DNA of 64,000 bases from Hyphomicrobiales bacterium (GCA_900468285.1 UBTF01000009.1:62001-126000), one strand, 5' to 3'; shown: positions 50,197 to 59,896, counted from the stretch's first letter. Translations and numbers: made by a program. Notes: generated by a model not told the origin, from the letters alone.

Positions 50197-51135
50197 TTAG
50201 TAAAGGACGTTCTTGGCTTCCGGCTTGTCGATATTGTCCTTCGTGACAACGACGACGCCGGTATCGACGAACTTCTCGACCTTTTCCTTTTTGATGAGCT
50301 TGGTGACGGTTTCCACGCCCTTTTCGCCCATCTGGTACGAGCCCTGAACGACGATGCCAGCCAGCGTTCCGTCCTTGACGAAGCCCTGCAGATCCTGATT
50401 GCCGTCGAAGCCCATGGCAACGACTTTTCCTGCCTTTCCGGATTGCGCCAGAGCGCGACCGACACCGATGGCCGTCGGCTCGTTTGCGCCAAAGATGCCC
50501 TTGAGATCAGCATTGGCGGCCAGAACGTCTGTCGTCTGGTTCAGGGCGGTGGCCATCTGCGACTGCGAGTAGTAGGGGCCAACGATCTCAAGCTTGGAAT
50601 TGGCCTTGATATAGTCAGTGAAACCGCCAACGCGGCCGATTTCAGAGCCGGCACCGGCGACATAGGACATGACGGCAATCTTGCCTTCCTTGCCAACCTT
50701 CTCGATCAGGGCCTGAGCCGCCAGTTCACCCGCCTTCTTGTTATCGGTGGCAAGGAACGACTGGTAATACTGCTCGGCACCCTTGGCGAGCTGCGAGTCG
50801 ACAATCACAACAGGGATGCGGGCTTCCCACGCCTTCTTGACGGCTGGGACAAGTGCGTCCGGATCAGAAGGGGCAAGCACGATGCCGGACACCTTTCGGT
50901 TGACGGCATTTTCAACCATATTGACCTGATCTGCGATGGCGGATTCCGACGCCGGGCCCTGGAAGGTCATAGTGTTGCCGGATGAGTTTTTCATCGCCGC
51001 ATCTGCGCCCTTCTGGACGTTCTGCCAGAAGGTGGAATTGACGGTCTTGACGATGACGGCGATTTCGCCAGCCTGCACGGTCGAGACGCTCCACAGAGCG
51101 ATAACCGACGTCAAAAGGGCAGTTGTCAGTCTTTT
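50197..51135 (-). CDS. Sugar ABC transporter periplasmic binding protein (RbsB type)
   Basis: A 312-residue binding protein with a signal peptide (MKRLTTALLTSVIALWSVSTVQAG, cleaved near residue 23). The body has the RbsB pattern NSTFWQNVQKGADAA and GIVLAPSDPDALVPAVKKA, then GANEPTAIGVGRAL. It should capture the pathway sugar; the ligand is not defined by sequence. The start at 51135 has GGAGG upstream; ATG at 51150 is less likely. Confidence 0.92.
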   Translation of the reverse strand, partial: KRLTTALLTSVIALWSVSTVQAGEIAVIVKTVNSTFWQNVQKGADAAMKNSSGNTMTFQGPASESAIADQVNMVENAVNRKVSGIVLAPSDPDALVPAVKKAWEARIPVVIVDSQLAKGAEQYYQSFLATDNKKAGELAAQALIEKVGKEGKIAVMSYVAGAGSEIGRVGGFTDYIKANSKLEIVGPYYSQSQMATALNQTTDVLAANADLKGIFGANEPTAIGVGRALAQSGKAGKVVAMGFDGNQDLQGFVKDGTLAGIVVQGSYQMGEKGVETVTKLIKKEKVEKFVDTGVVVVTKDNIDKPEAKNVLY

Positions 51136-51193
51136 CATGATGTCCTCCATAGTACCAGCAGGCGATATCTCCTCGTCGCGCGCCGGTCATCCC

Positions 51194-51242
51194 GCGGAAT
51201 GGGTCCGCACCCTCTCATATGTTTCTCTTCTCGCGAAAGAGA
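51194..51242 (-). repeat. Two intercistronic hairpins upstream of the binding-protein gene
   Basis: GCGGA (51194-51198) with TCCGC (51204-51208), and TCTCTT (51224-51229) with AAGAGA (51237-51242), lie in the 128-base gap between permease and binding-protein genes. Such stems often modulate mRNA decay so that the binding protein is made in excess. Confidence 0.4.
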
Positions 51243-51263
51243 CCATACGCCATCAAAACTGCG

Positions 51264-52286
51264 TCAGCGGCGGTTACGGAGCTGGTCGATCCAGACCGTA
51301 CCGAGAATGACGAGACCGATGATGATCTGCTGTGTGAAGGCGGAAACGCCGTTCATGTTCAGGCCATTGCGCAAGATGCCGATAACGAAAGCGCCGATTG
51401 CGGTACCGGAAATGGTACCCACACCGCCAATCAGCGAGGTGCCGCCGATTACGGCACTGGCAATCGCGTCGAGCTCGTACATGACACCCTCATTGGGCTG
51501 GGCGGTGACAAGGCGCGACATCAGAACGCAGCCAGTCAGCCCGGCAAGCGTGCCGGAAAGCACGTAGGTGAAGTTGGTCACACGGGCAACATTGACACCC
51601 GACAGACGCGCCGCTTCGGCATTTGAGCCAACCGCATAGATGTGACGCCCCAGCACGGACCGGTTCAGCATGAAGGCCACCGCAATGGCGATGACGATCA
51701 TCAATATGACCGGGTAGGGAATGCCGGGAAAGACGACATTCGGGAATCCGTCATCACCAATGGTCACCACCTTGAAAAGCGAACCGTTACCGAGTTCACC
51801 AAAGGATTCTCCAAGGCCGGACACGGCGCGGGCGCCGGTGATCTGCAGGGCAACGCCACGTGCAATCAGCATCATGCCAAGAGTAGCGATAAAAGGTGGC
51901 AGCTTGAAGCGCGTCACAAGCACTCCGTTGATCAGGCCACACAGGGAACCGGTCAGGATACCAAAGAACATGCCGACGGGAACCGGCATCCCCAGTTCCT
52001 TGACCGCCAGCGCCGCAACGACACCCGCCAATGCGAGAACCGAACCAACCGAGAGATCGATCCCTCCGGTAATGATGACGCATGTCGCACCGATACCAAG
52101 AAGGGCAATCGACGTTACCTGCAGCGCTATCGTCATGGCGTTGTTGACGGTAAAAAACGCATCGCTGGTGGCGGAAAACACCATTGTCAGCACGACAAGA
52201 CTGCCAAGGGCCGCAAATTTCTGGATGATATCCTTCTGCCGATAGCTGAAGGAAAAGCTCTTTGGCGCGGGCGTATTATCTGACAT
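51264..52286 (-). CDS. Sugar ABC transporter permease (RbsC type)
   Basis: A 340-residue inner membrane permease with about nine hydrophobic segments. The family landmarks are ITGGIDLSVGSVLALAGVVAA and AVGSNAEAARLSGVNV (the EAA-like loop). The start at 52286 (MSDNTPAPKSFSF) lies within the end of the ATPase gene, an overlap of 11 bases. It carries the sugar captured by the RbsB-type protein. Confidence 0.92.
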   Translation of the reverse strand: MSDNTPAPKSFSFSYRQKDIIQKFAALGSLVVLTMVFSATSDAFFTVNNAMTIALQVTSIALLGIGATCVIITGGIDLSVGSVLALAGVVAALAVKELGMPVPVGMFFGILTGSLCGLINGVLVTRFKLPPFIATLGMMLIARGVALQITGARAVSGLGESFGELGNGSLFKVVTIGDDGFPNVVFPGIPYPVILMIVIAIAVAFMLNRSVLGRHIYAVGSNAEAARLSGVNVARVTNFTYVLSGTLAGLTGCVLMSRLVTAQPNEGVMYELDAIASAVIGGTSLIGGVGTISGTAIGAFVIGILRNGLNMNGVSAFTQQIIIGLVILGTVWIDQLRNRR

Positions 52287-53850
52287 GTCTGTCTCCGCTG
52301 CTATAGCCGGAGGCATAGCGCATGATTTCTTCCTGATTGGTCCTGGCCGTTTCAACGATGCCGGTAATCCGGCCCTCGTGAAAAACGGCAATGCGGTCCG
52401 TGAGGCCAAGCACTTCCGGCAACTCCGAACTGATGAGAATGACGCCAATGCCTTTGGCGGCAAGTTCGTCCATGATCTTGTAGATTGCGAACTTGGCGCC
52501 GACATCGATGCCGCGGGTCGGTTCATCGAAAAACAGGATGCGTGATTGCCGAAACAGCCATTTGCCGATGATGATCTTCTGCTGGTTGCCACCCGACAAC
52601 AGCCGGACGGTCTGCTTTATCGACGGGGTCCGGATGTTGAGAAGATCGACATAACGCCTGGCGGCATCATCGTGTTTCTTGAAATCGATAAGGCCGAAGC
52701 GGTTGGAGACTGCATCCATGTTGGCGAGCGACGTGTTGGCGGCCACCGACATTTTGATGGCAAGACCATCGCTTTTGCGATCCTCCGAAAGATAGGCAAT
52801 TCCTTCGGCGATGGCGTCCTGCGGTGATGAGATGGCAAGCTCACGACCTTCGAATGTAATTGTGCCGGCATCAAATCCATCTGCACCGAAGATAGCCCTT
52901 GCCACCTCCGTGCGGCCCGCGCCCATCAATCCGGCAAAGCCAAGAATTTCGCCGCGCCTCAGATCGAAGCTGATATCGTGGAACACACCCTTCCGGCTCA
53001 GACCCTTTACCGAAAATATCACCTCGTCCGTTGGTTTCGACATCCGCTCCGGGAACTTCTCTTCAAGCGAACGCCCCACCATGCGCGTCACGATATCGTC
53101 CACCGTCATTGCCGAAAAATCGTCCGTCGAAATATAGCGGCCATCCCGCAAGATGGTCACCCGGTCGACGATCTCTGCCATTTCATCAAGGCGGTGCGAG
53201 ATATAGACGATGCCGACGCCTGAGGCCTTGAGGTCCCTGATGACCTTGAAAAGGAGCCGGGTTTCCTGCTCTGTCAGGGAGGAGGTTGGCTCATCCATGA
53301 TCAGAACCTCGGCATTGAGCGAAAGTGCCTTGGCGATTTCCACCATCTGGCACTGGGCCACGGAAAGGCCTCGGACCAACTGGTCGGGATCAAGATCGAT
53401 GCCGAGACGGCCGAGACACCGGCTTGCATCCGCCCGCAGCCTTTTTCGATCAACCAGAAACCCGCGTCTGGGCTCACGTGCGAGATAGATGTTCTCGGCG
53501 ATGCTGAGATGGGGGACGAGATTAAGTTCCTGGTGGATGATGGCGATGCCCGCGGCTTCCGACTCCAGCGGAGACGCATACTGAACCGCACGCCCCTTGT
53601 GCAGGATTGTACCGCTGGTCGGCTGATAGACGCCGCTGACAATCTTCATGAGGGTGGACTTGCCAGCACCATTTTCGCCGCAGATGGCGTGAACCTCGCC
53701 AGATCGAAGATCGAAATGCACATCGCTCAAGGCTTTGACGCCCGGAAACTCCTTGCTGATATTCTCAAGCTGGAGCAGGACGCGACCGTGCTCGAGGTGC
53801 GACTGCGCGCTCCCGGAGGAATCCAGATTGACAGAGATGTCCTGCGACAA
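52276..53850 (-). CDS. Sugar ABC transporter ATP-binding protein (RbsA/MglA type)
   Basis: A 524-residue ATPase with two nucleotide-binding domains. The first has Walker A CGENGAGKSTLMKI, LSVAQCQMVEIAKAL and LIMDEPTSSL; the second has a degenerate Walker A (GLMGAGRTEVARAIFG) but normal LLSGGNQQKIIIGKWL and FFDEPTRGID, as usual in this family. I choose the TTG at 53850 as start because GGGAGGG lies 8 bases upstream; TTG at 53886 has no such site. First gene of the operon. Confidence 0.9.
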   Translation of the reverse strand: MSQDISVNLDSSGSAQSHLEHGRVLLQLENISKEFPGVKALSDVHFDLRSGEVHAICGENGAGKSTLMKIVSGVYQPTSGTILHKGRAVQYASPLESEAAGIAIIHQELNLVPHLSIAENIYLAREPRRGFLVDRKRLRADASRCLGRLGIDLDPDQLVRGLSVAQCQMVEIAKALSLNAEVLIMDEPTSSLTEQETRLLFKVIRDLKASGVGIVYISHRLDEMAEIVDRVTILRDGRYISTDDFSAMTVDDIVTRMVGRSLEEKFPERMSKPTDEVIFSVKGLSRKGVFHDISFDLRRGEILGFAGLMGAGRTEVARAIFGADGFDAGTITFEGRELAISSPQDAIAEGIAYLSEDRKSDGLAIKMSVAANTSLANMDAVSNRFGLIDFKKHDDAARRYVDLLNIRTPSIKQTVRLLSGGNQQKIIIGKWLFRQSRILFFDEPTRGIDVGAKFAIYKIMDELAAKGIGVILISSELPEVLGLTDRIAVFHEGRITGIVETARTNQEEIMRYASGYSSGDRHVR

Positions 53851-53927
53851 ATGATACCCTCCCGGAAATGCCTCAACTCCACCCAAGGCATTTCTAATGT
53901 GCGAAATGGTTAGGCCGCTTTTGAAAT

Positions 53928-53940
53928 TTGGTCAAGCCAA
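53928..53940. promoter_or_regulatory. Candidate GntR (FadR-type) operator
   Basis: TTGGTCAAGCCAA is a near-perfect inverted repeat (TTGGT, 3 bases, GCCAA), resembling the TGGTnnnACCA type of FadR-subfamily operators. It lies between the ABC operon and the divergent GntR gene. The regulator assignment is inferred. Confidence 0.4.
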
Positions 53941-54007
53941 TTTGGCAGATGATTGTGACTCGAACTCATAGACAGGGTCGGAAGGTTTTGGAGATAAAAA
54001 ATTACCT

Positions 54008-54058
54008 ATTGAATTTCAATCAGATAAACATTTCCTTGCGTGTTTTCATTTCAATGAA
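54008..54058. promoter_or_regulatory. Repeated ATTTCAAT motifs in palindromes upstream of the GntR gene
   Basis: ATTGAATTTCAAT (54008-54020) is a perfect 6-1-6 inverted repeat. TTCAT (54045-54049) and ATGAA (54054-54058) form a second, weaker one. Both contain ATTTCAAT, at 54013-54020 and 54048-54055, 35 bases apart. These may be operator sites or part of AT-rich promoter DNA. Confidence 0.35.
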
Positions 54059-54105
54059 TACGGTAAGGCCACTCGGCAGTCTCAAAGAGCCATCGAAAGA
54101 AATTT

Positions 54106-54798
54106 ATGACTGGTCAGGCCAAAACACCGGAGCCTAGAAGGCTCTATCAGCAAATTGCAGATCAGATACGAGAACTGGTCGATGGCGGCGAGTTCGCGCC
54201 AGGTGCCCGCTTGCCACCCGAGCGTGAGCTTGCGCAGAGGCTCGGGGTTTCGAGACCATCGCTGCGAGAGGCATTGATTGCGCTCGAAATTGACGGCAGC
54301 GTCGAAATCCGGATGGGGTCAGGTGTCTATGTTTCCGTTCAGCCACCGGAGTTTCGCTCTGGCACGAAGTCGCTGGGGGAAAGCCCATCTGAATTGATGC
54401 AGGCGAGGGCTGCGCTGGAGGGCGCTTCCGTCCAATTGGCGTCAAGCCGCATCACGCCCGCCGCGATGGAAAATCTGCGAGCGACGCTGGATGCCATGCG
54501 CCACGAGATCGATGCAGGGCGCAAACCTCTCGATCAGGACCGCCAGTTCCATGTGATCATTGCCGAACAGTCTGGCAACGGCGTTCTGGCGAGACTGGTG
54601 GAGAATCTGTTTGATGAACGCCACAGCCCAATTTCCGCGCAATTTCGGGTGAAGTTCGAAGACAAGAACACCTGGATTTTTGCCTTGCAGGAGCATGAGG
54701 CCATATTGGCCGCGCTCGAAGCACGAGACCCGCTGCTGGCGCAGGCCGCCATGCATCTGCATCTGGACAGTTCCAGACGCAGATGGGTCGAGAACTGA
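54106..54798 (+). CDS. GntR family regulator, FadR subfamily (FCD domain)
   Basis: A 230-residue regulator. The winged helix is at residues 14-80 (LYQQIADQIRELVDGGEF, then RELAQRLGVSRPSLREALIALE). The FCD ligand domain carries metal ligands in DQDRQFHVIIAEQSGN, LQEHEAILAAL and MHLHLDSS. It lies between the transporter operon and the altronate-dehydratase-like gene, so it most likely represses both until a sugar acid binds. Confidence 0.92.
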   Translation: MTGQAKTPEPRRLYQQIADQIRELVDGGEFAPGARLPPERELAQRLGVSRPSLREALIALEIDGSVEIRMGSGVYVSVQPPEFRSGTKSLGESPSELMQARAALEGASVQLASSRITPAAMENLRATLDAMRHEIDAGRKPLDQDRQFHVIIAEQSGNGVLARLVENLFDERHSPISAQFRVKFEDKNTWIFALQEHEAILAALEARDPLLAQAAMHLHLDSSRRRWVEN

Positions 54799-54825
54799 TC
54801 GATGAATGACGAGGGAGGAAACCGC

Positions 54826-56358
54826 GTGACCGAGAACTCAGAGGCAACCATTTTGCTCAACACGCGCGACAATGTCGCGGTGGCGCGCCGCTCCATTCCA
54901 GCCGGAGGGGAAACGGGCAGGAATGGCCTGAAGGCTTTGGATCTAATCGGACGCGGCCATAAGGTTGCCCTGAAGACGATAGGTATCGGCGAAGAGGTGC
55001 TAAAATATGGCCAGGTAATCGGCGTGGCCACGCAGGACATTGAGGCCGGGCGGCTTGTTCACCTGCACAACCTCGCCATGGTGCCCTCGGAACATGCCCA
55101 CCATTTCAGCGTCGATATTGAAGAAAAGGGAATGTTGCCGCTTGCTCAAAGGCGCACCTTCATGGGCTTTGACCGCGGGGCAGGTGGCGTCGGCACGCGC
55201 AACTACATCGGCGTGATCGCCTCCGTAAACTGTTCCGCCACCGTCTCGCGCTACATAGCAGATTATTTCAACCGCGATGGCGGTCTGGATGGCTATGACA
55301 ACATCGATGGCGTTGTGGCGCTGACGCATGGCAGCGGTTGTGCGATCAACACAAAGTCCGAAGGTTACCGACTTCTGATCCGCACAATCCAGGGATACGC
55401 CCGCCACCCGAATTTTGGCGGCATTCTGCTGATCGGATTGGGATGTGAAACCAACCAGATCGCGCCGATCCTCGAGCACTACAAAATGGAAGAGGGTGAC
55501 CGCCTTCGCACCATGACAATCCAGCAGCATGGTGGCACCCGCAAAACCATTGATGCCGCCATCGCCCATATCAAGGAAATGCTGCCCGGTGTGAATGCCG
55601 CGCAAAGGAGCGAACAACCCTTGTCTGCCTTGAAGGTGGCGCTGGAATGCGGAGGCTCCGACGGCTATTCCGGGATATCGGCCAATCCGGCACTTGGATA
55701 TGCCTCCGATCTTATCGTCCGTAATGGCGGCACCACCGTTCTGGCGGAAACACCCGAAATCTACGGTGCCGAACATCTGCTGACGCGCCGGGCGGCAACA
55801 CCTGCCGTCGCGGAAAAACTTCTGCAACGGATCGACTGGTGGCGAGACTATACGGCTCGCAACGGCGACGAGTTGAACAACAATCCCTCGCATGGAAACA
55901 AGCTGGGCGGATTGACAACAATCCTCGAAAAATCACTTGGCGCCGTGGCCAAGGGCGGCTCCATGCCGCTGAAGGCCGTCTATGAATTCGCAGAGACAGT
56001 CACGGAACCAGGTTTTGTCTTCATGGACACCCCGGGCTACGATCCTGTGGCCGTAACGGGGCAGGTTGCCGGAGGATGCAACGTCATCTGTTTTACCACG
56101 GGACGAGGTTCTGTTTCAGGCTTCAAACCAGCCCCCTGCATCAAGATTGCCACCAACTCCGAAATGTTCGAGCACATGCGAGAAGACATGGACATCAACT
56201 GCGGGGAGATCGTAACCGGCAACGAAACGATAGAAGAATCCGGCGAAAGAATTTTCGAGCACATCATAGCGGTGGCCTCAGGAGAGAAGACAGTCAGTGA
56301 AATCTACGACTATGGCGACAATGAATTCGTGCCGTGGCAGGTCGGGGCCGTCACCTAA
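54826..56358 (+). CDS. UxaA/altronate dehydratase-like (galactarate dehydratase) family enzyme
   Basis: A 510-residue dehydratase with an N-terminal SAF domain (to about residue 90) and the UxaA/GarD domain after it. Landmarks are DRGAGGVGTRNYIGVI, LTHGSGCAI and GLGCETNQIAPIL, with the cysteine/histidine region NPSHGNKLGGL. I choose the GTG at 54826 because GGGAGGAAA lies 6 bases before it; an ATG at 54802 is in frame with a poorer site. Such enzymes dehydrate altronate, galactarate or, in some bacteria, fuconate. It follows the GntR gene and ends before a terminator. Confidence 0.88.
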   Translation: MTENSEATILLNTRDNVAVARRSIPAGGETGRNGLKALDLIGRGHKVALKTIGIGEEVLKYGQVIGVATQDIEAGRLVHLHNLAMVPSEHAHHFSVDIEEKGMLPLAQRRTFMGFDRGAGGVGTRNYIGVIASVNCSATVSRYIADYFNRDGGLDGYDNIDGVVALTHGSGCAINTKSEGYRLLIRTIQGYARHPNFGGILLIGLGCETNQIAPILEHYKMEEGDRLRTMTIQQHGGTRKTIDAAIAHIKEMLPGVNAAQRSEQPLSALKVALECGGSDGYSGISANPALGYASDLIVRNGGTTVLAETPEIYGAEHLLTRRAATPAVAEKLLQRIDWWRDYTARNGDELNNNPSHGNKLGGLTTILEKSLGAVAKGGSMPLKAVYEFAETVTEPGFVFMDTPGYDPVAVTGQVAGGCNVICFTTGRGSVSGFKPAPCIKIATNSEMFEHMREDMDINCGEIVTGNETIEESGERIFEHIIAVASGEKTVSEIYDYGDNEFVPWQVGAVT

Positions 56359-56362
56359 ATTA

Positions 56363-56378
56363 TGTCTCACGTGAAACC
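56363..56378. other. parS: parS-like site (14 of 16 match)
   Basis: TGTCTCACGTGAAACC differs from the bacterial parS consensus TGTTTCACGTGAAACA at two positions and keeps the central TCACGTGA. It lies in the gap between the altronate-dehydratase-like gene and the terminator, about 6.4 kb from parB. ParB here is of the chromosomal type that binds such sites. Confidence 0.65.
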
Positions 56379-56381
56379 ATG

Positions 56382-56423
56382 AAAAATGCCGCCGTGATCT
56401 CCAAATCAACGGCGGCATTTTTT
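56382..56423. terminator. Bidirectional terminator between the UxaA-like gene and purH
   Basis: AAAAATGCCGCCGT (56382-56395) pairs with ACGGCGGCATTTTT (56409-56422), and a T-run continues. It lies 23 bases after the plus-strand stop and 20 bases after the purH stop on the other strand. Confidence 0.85.
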
Positions 56424-56441
56424 CATTGGGTCAGGTATGAA

Positions 56442-58058
56442 TCAATGGCGGAAATGACGCATACCGGTAAAGACCATCGCGACATTATGCTCGTTGGCCG
56501 CATCAATCACGTCCTGGTCACGCATTGAACCGCCCGGCTGGATAACAGCCGTTGCGCCCGCTGCAATTGCGGCCAGAAGGCCATCCGCGAATGGATAGAA
56601 TGCTTCGGACGCCACAGCGGAACCCTTGGTCAGCGGCTCTGCAAGGCCCATGGCTTTCGCCGCATCTTCGGCCTTTTGTGCTGCAATTCGCGCGGAGTCG
56701 ATACGGCTCATCTGGCCGGCACCGATACCTGCGGTCTGGCCGTTCTTCGCATAAATCACCGCGTTGGACTTCACGTGCTTGGCAATCTTGAAGGCGAACT
56801 TCATGTCTTCAAGTTCTTGCGGCGTCGGCGGACGCTTGGTGACGACCTTCAAATCGAGGTCTTCCACCATGCCATTGTCGCGGCTTTGGACCAGAAGCCC
56901 GCCAGAAACGGTCTTGGCGGTGATGCCGGGAGAGCGCGCGTCAGGCAGCCCACCTGCCGACAGAAGCCTGAGGTTGGGCTTGCGAGCAACAATCAGCTTT
57001 GCTTCTTCGGTCACGTCAGGGGCAATGATGACCTCGGTAAAGAGCTGGATGATTTCCTCGGCCGTCTCAGCGTCAAGCGTGCGGTTGAGCGCGATCACCC
57101 CACCGAAGGCCGAGACGGGGTCGCAAGCGAGCGCCCGCTTATAGGCTTCCAGAAGAGTGCTGCCCGTCGCCACGCCGCAAGGGTTGGCGTGTTTGATGAT
57201 TGCCACTGCGGGCGCAGACTCTGGCAAAAACTCGGCAACTAGTTCATAGGCTGCGTCGGTGTCGTTGATATTGTTGTAGGAGAGCTGCTTTCCCTGCAAC
57301 AGCGTGGCTGTTGCCACGCCCGGCCGCTTTTCACCTGTCAGATAAAAACCAGCGCTTTGGTGCGGATTTTCACCGTAGCGCATCTTCTCTTTCAAGACGC
57401 CGCCGATGGCGCGATAATGTGGAGTTTCGATCTTGAGAGCATCGGCAAACCAGTTCGAAATTGCCGCATCGTAAGCTGCGGTGCGCGCATAGGCTTTCGC
57501 AGCAAATGTCTGACGCAAAGCATAGCTTGTCTGGCCATCGTCGGACTGAAGAGCCTCAAGCAGTGCAGGATAATCAGACGGATCGGTGATCACGGTGACA
57601 TAGGCGTGGTTCTTTGCCGAGGCGCGGATCATGGCAGGGCCGCCAATATCGATATTTTCGACTGTGGTGGGATAATCGCCGCCCTTGGCCCGGACGTCTT
57701 CAAAGGGATAGAGGTTGATGACCGCAAGATCGATGCCTTCTATTCCATGCGCGCGCATGGCTTCCACATGTTCTGCGTCATCACGAATGGCGAGAAGGCC
57801 GCCATGAACAGCCGGGTGCAACGTCTTTACCCGCCCGTCCATGATCTCCGGAAAATTGGTAATGTCGGAAACATCCGTTACTGGCAGGCCCGCATCGGCG
57901 ATGGCCTTGGATGTCCCGCCGGTGGACAGCAGCTTGACGCCGAGCTTGACCAAGGTACCGGCCAGCTCGATGATATCGGTCTTGTCTGAAACAGATAGCA
58001 GAGCAGTGCGGATCTTGATTTTATCTGGGGCGGGAATCTTCTTTGAAACGACAGCCAT
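56442..58058 (-). CDS. purH: Bifunctional AICAR transformylase / IMP cyclohydrolase PurH
   Basis: A 538-residue enzyme for the last two steps of IMP synthesis. The N-terminal MGS-like domain has [34 protein letters not shown] and NLYPFEDV; the C-terminal transformylase has [14 protein letters not shown] and [10 protein letters not shown]. The start at 58058 has GGAG 8 bases upstream; the frame to 58175 is unsupported. It is followed by a strong terminator. Confidence 0.96.
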   Translation of the reverse strand: MAVVSKKIPAPDKIKIRTALLSVSDKTDIIELAGTLVKLGVKLLSTGGTSKAIADAGLPVTDVSDITNFPEIMDGRVKTLHPAVHGGLLAIRDDAEHVEAMRAHGIEGIDLAVINLYPFEDVRAKGGDYPTTVENIDIGGPAMIRASAKNHAYVTVITDPSDYPALLEALQSDDGQTSYALRQTFAAKAYARTAAYDAAISNWFADALKIETPHYRAIGGVLKEKMRYGENPHQSAGFYLTGEKRPGVATATLLQGKQLSYNNINDTDAAYELVAEFLPESAPAVAIIKHANPCGVATGSTLLEAYKRALACDPVSAFGGVIALNRTLDAETAEEIIQLFTEVIIAPDVTEEAKLIVARKPNLRLLSAGGLPDARSPGITAKTVSGGLLVQSRDNGMVEDLDLKVVTKRPPTPQELEDMKFAFKIAKHVKSNAVIYAKNGQTAGIGAGQMSRIDSARIAAQKAEDAAKAMGLAEPLTKGSAVASEAFYPFADGLLAAIAAGATAVIQPGGSMRDQDVIDAANEHNVAMVFTGMRHFRH

Positions 58059-58204
58059 CGGGAAACTCCGTGATGCGGAAAGGACCGGCCGGAGACACGC
58101 CTCCAGCGATAGCCGCCGCGTTAGCACAGCTTTGTCGAATAATAAACAGAGCGGACGGTCCAAGCTACAATTCATGCAGGCATGTGCGTGGCCTTTGCGG
58201 AGGC
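58059..58204. other. Gap between purH and the heparinase-family gene
   Basis: About 146 bases of upstream sequence of purH, with the 3' end of the heparinase-family gene. No gene or clear element is seen. Confidence 0.4.
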
Positions 58205-59896
58205 TTAAAGCCGTCGCTCTATGAGCCAGCGGATGTCAACGCTGCCTGTGACCATGCAGGAAATTTCTATCTGCTGAGAAGGACGAACGCCCGAAGCATG
58301 CGCCATGAACACATCATCGGCAATGGAGAGGACATGTCCTGGAGCCGCAAGAACCCAACTTGTCCCGTCCGTTGCCCGCATCATGACAGACTCCTCATCG
58401 AGAGAAACCAGCTCGATGGAGGGATGAATGTGAAACCGACAGACGACCTCATCCGAAACCGACAGCCGTTTCGGGTCGTCGTGTTGGGCCTGCACCAGGT
58501 CACGTCCCTTTATCTTGCTCCCATCGGCATTCAACTCGATCTGACGCTGATGAATATATCCAAAGATCTTGAGGTAGCCGTCATGCGACGCTGTAAGGAT
58601 GTCGGAGCCTTTAACGTCTGTTTCACGGGTTGCCGTGACGTCGGTGACGCCGGGAAACATGATTGGCCCAAATATGCTGGATCGGGAAATGCGAGAGGAT
58701 GAGGTGTCGTTAATAGTGATTGTGGAATGCGCTGCAGTGGATCGGCTTGCGCGCTGGAATGCGGGGGCTGCGAAAGCTGGATAACCCGAGTTCACAATAA
58801 ATCGGCTTCTGCCGGACGAAAATTCGAAAGACAGGCAACCACAATGCGCACCCTTCGAGAGCTCGAGACGCGACGGGATTCCGGTGTCGACCAGTATCGA
58901 CGTATCACCAACCGAAAGCCTCTGATAGCCTATGTCAGGCAAAGTACGGGAGGGTCGCCCGGAGGTCTCATCATATCGCAGCACAGATGCGAGCTCATTC
59001 GCAAGAGTTGCTGTAGAACCGTTGAAAAGCGCAAGGTCGCCATCCTGATGTCGAAAGAAGCGGATAGCAGGAAACATACGATCAATAGCCGGCACAAGAC
59101 CGGGTGGTACATCATGTCCCAGATTGATGTAGCTTTGTCTTAGAGGAAGAAGATCGAGCAGAAGATCCAGCATGATGCGAGGATTGCGAGAAATATGCCC
59201 GCCATCCGGCAATATCTGCCGCTCCAGTTCCTTATCAAGCTTCATGCCATGGCGGGCAATTCTCGATGGCCGGTTGGGTAACGAAATAGATGCCATGGCA
59301 AGGGCAATGCGGGTCTTGAGCCGCGTTTCTCCGTCTGGAGCGTGCTTCGCAATAAGGCTCAGATAGCGCACATGAAAGCCGAGGCTCTTCAGAAATCGTC
59401 GATAGAAGCCCGCATCCGCGGTTTGCAGAATAACGGGAGAGTGAGACAGCCAGGCGATCAATCTCTCAGCGACGATTTCACTTTTCCAGGCCGCACCGAC
59501 AATTCTGCGTCCATGTCCAGCCATCCAGTCGGAAACGAGAATACGCGCGCGAACAGAAGCTTCTTCAGATTTACTGGCCCTGACATGACGAAGCCAACCA
59601 AAAGCATGGAGCGCTTCCTCGAATTCCGGCGATGGCATGTCCACTGTAAAAGGCGACACTCCGCCGGTTTCCAGGATGCGCCCTGCCAACGCGATGCGAC
59701 CGCGCACGAGTTCTTCGGCTATATAGGGGTCGACGGCATGGAGATCGGTCGGGGCTGCCACCAGGCCCGTGGGCGTCCGATCCGTGAGTGTGAAAAATCG
59801 TATACGCAGAGGCGCAATACCAATCATGGTACTGTTCCAGAGGATGCGCAAAAACAACCTCGCAACACCGAAGCCGCTCTTCAGGGAGCCTACCAA
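58205..59896 (-). CDS. Heparinase II/III family protein
   Basis: A 563-residue protein with the heparinase II/III-like layout: an all-alpha N-terminal domain (about residues 50-270) and a C-terminal beta domain with the [32 protein letters not shown] (landmark [13 protein letters not shown]) and [13 protein letters not shown] segments. The AHSTI...D region is typical of the family active site. No signal peptide is evident. It may act on a polysaccharide of the envelope, but the substrate is unknown. The start is probably TTG at 59896; ATG at 59827 is an alternative. Confidence 0.82.
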   Translation of the reverse strand: MVGSLKSGFGVARLFLRILWNSTMIGIAPLRIRFFTLTDRTPTGLVAAPTDLHAVDPYIAEELVRGRIALAGRILETGGVSPFTVDMPSPEFEEALHAFGWLRHVRASKSEEASVRARILVSDWMAGHGRRIVGAAWKSEIVAERLIAWLSHSPVILQTADAGFYRRFLKSLGFHVRYLSLIAKHAPDGETRLKTRIALAMASISLPNRPSRIARHGMKLDKELERQILPDGGHISRNPRIMLDLLLDLLPLRQSYINLGHDVPPGLVPAIDRMFPAIRFFRHQDGDLALFNGSTATLANELASVLRYDETSGRPSRTLPDIGYQRLSVGDTSILVDTGIPSRLELSKGAHCGCLSFEFSSGRSRFIVNSGYPAFAAPAFQRASRSTAAHSTITINDTSSSRISRSSIFGPIMFPGVTDVTATRETDVKGSDILTASHDGYLKIFGYIHQRQIELNADGSKIKGRDLVQAQHDDPKRLSVSDEVVCRFHIHPSIELVSLDEESVMMRATDGTSWVLAAPGHVLSIADDVFMAHASGVRPSQQIEISCMVTGSVDIRWLIERRL

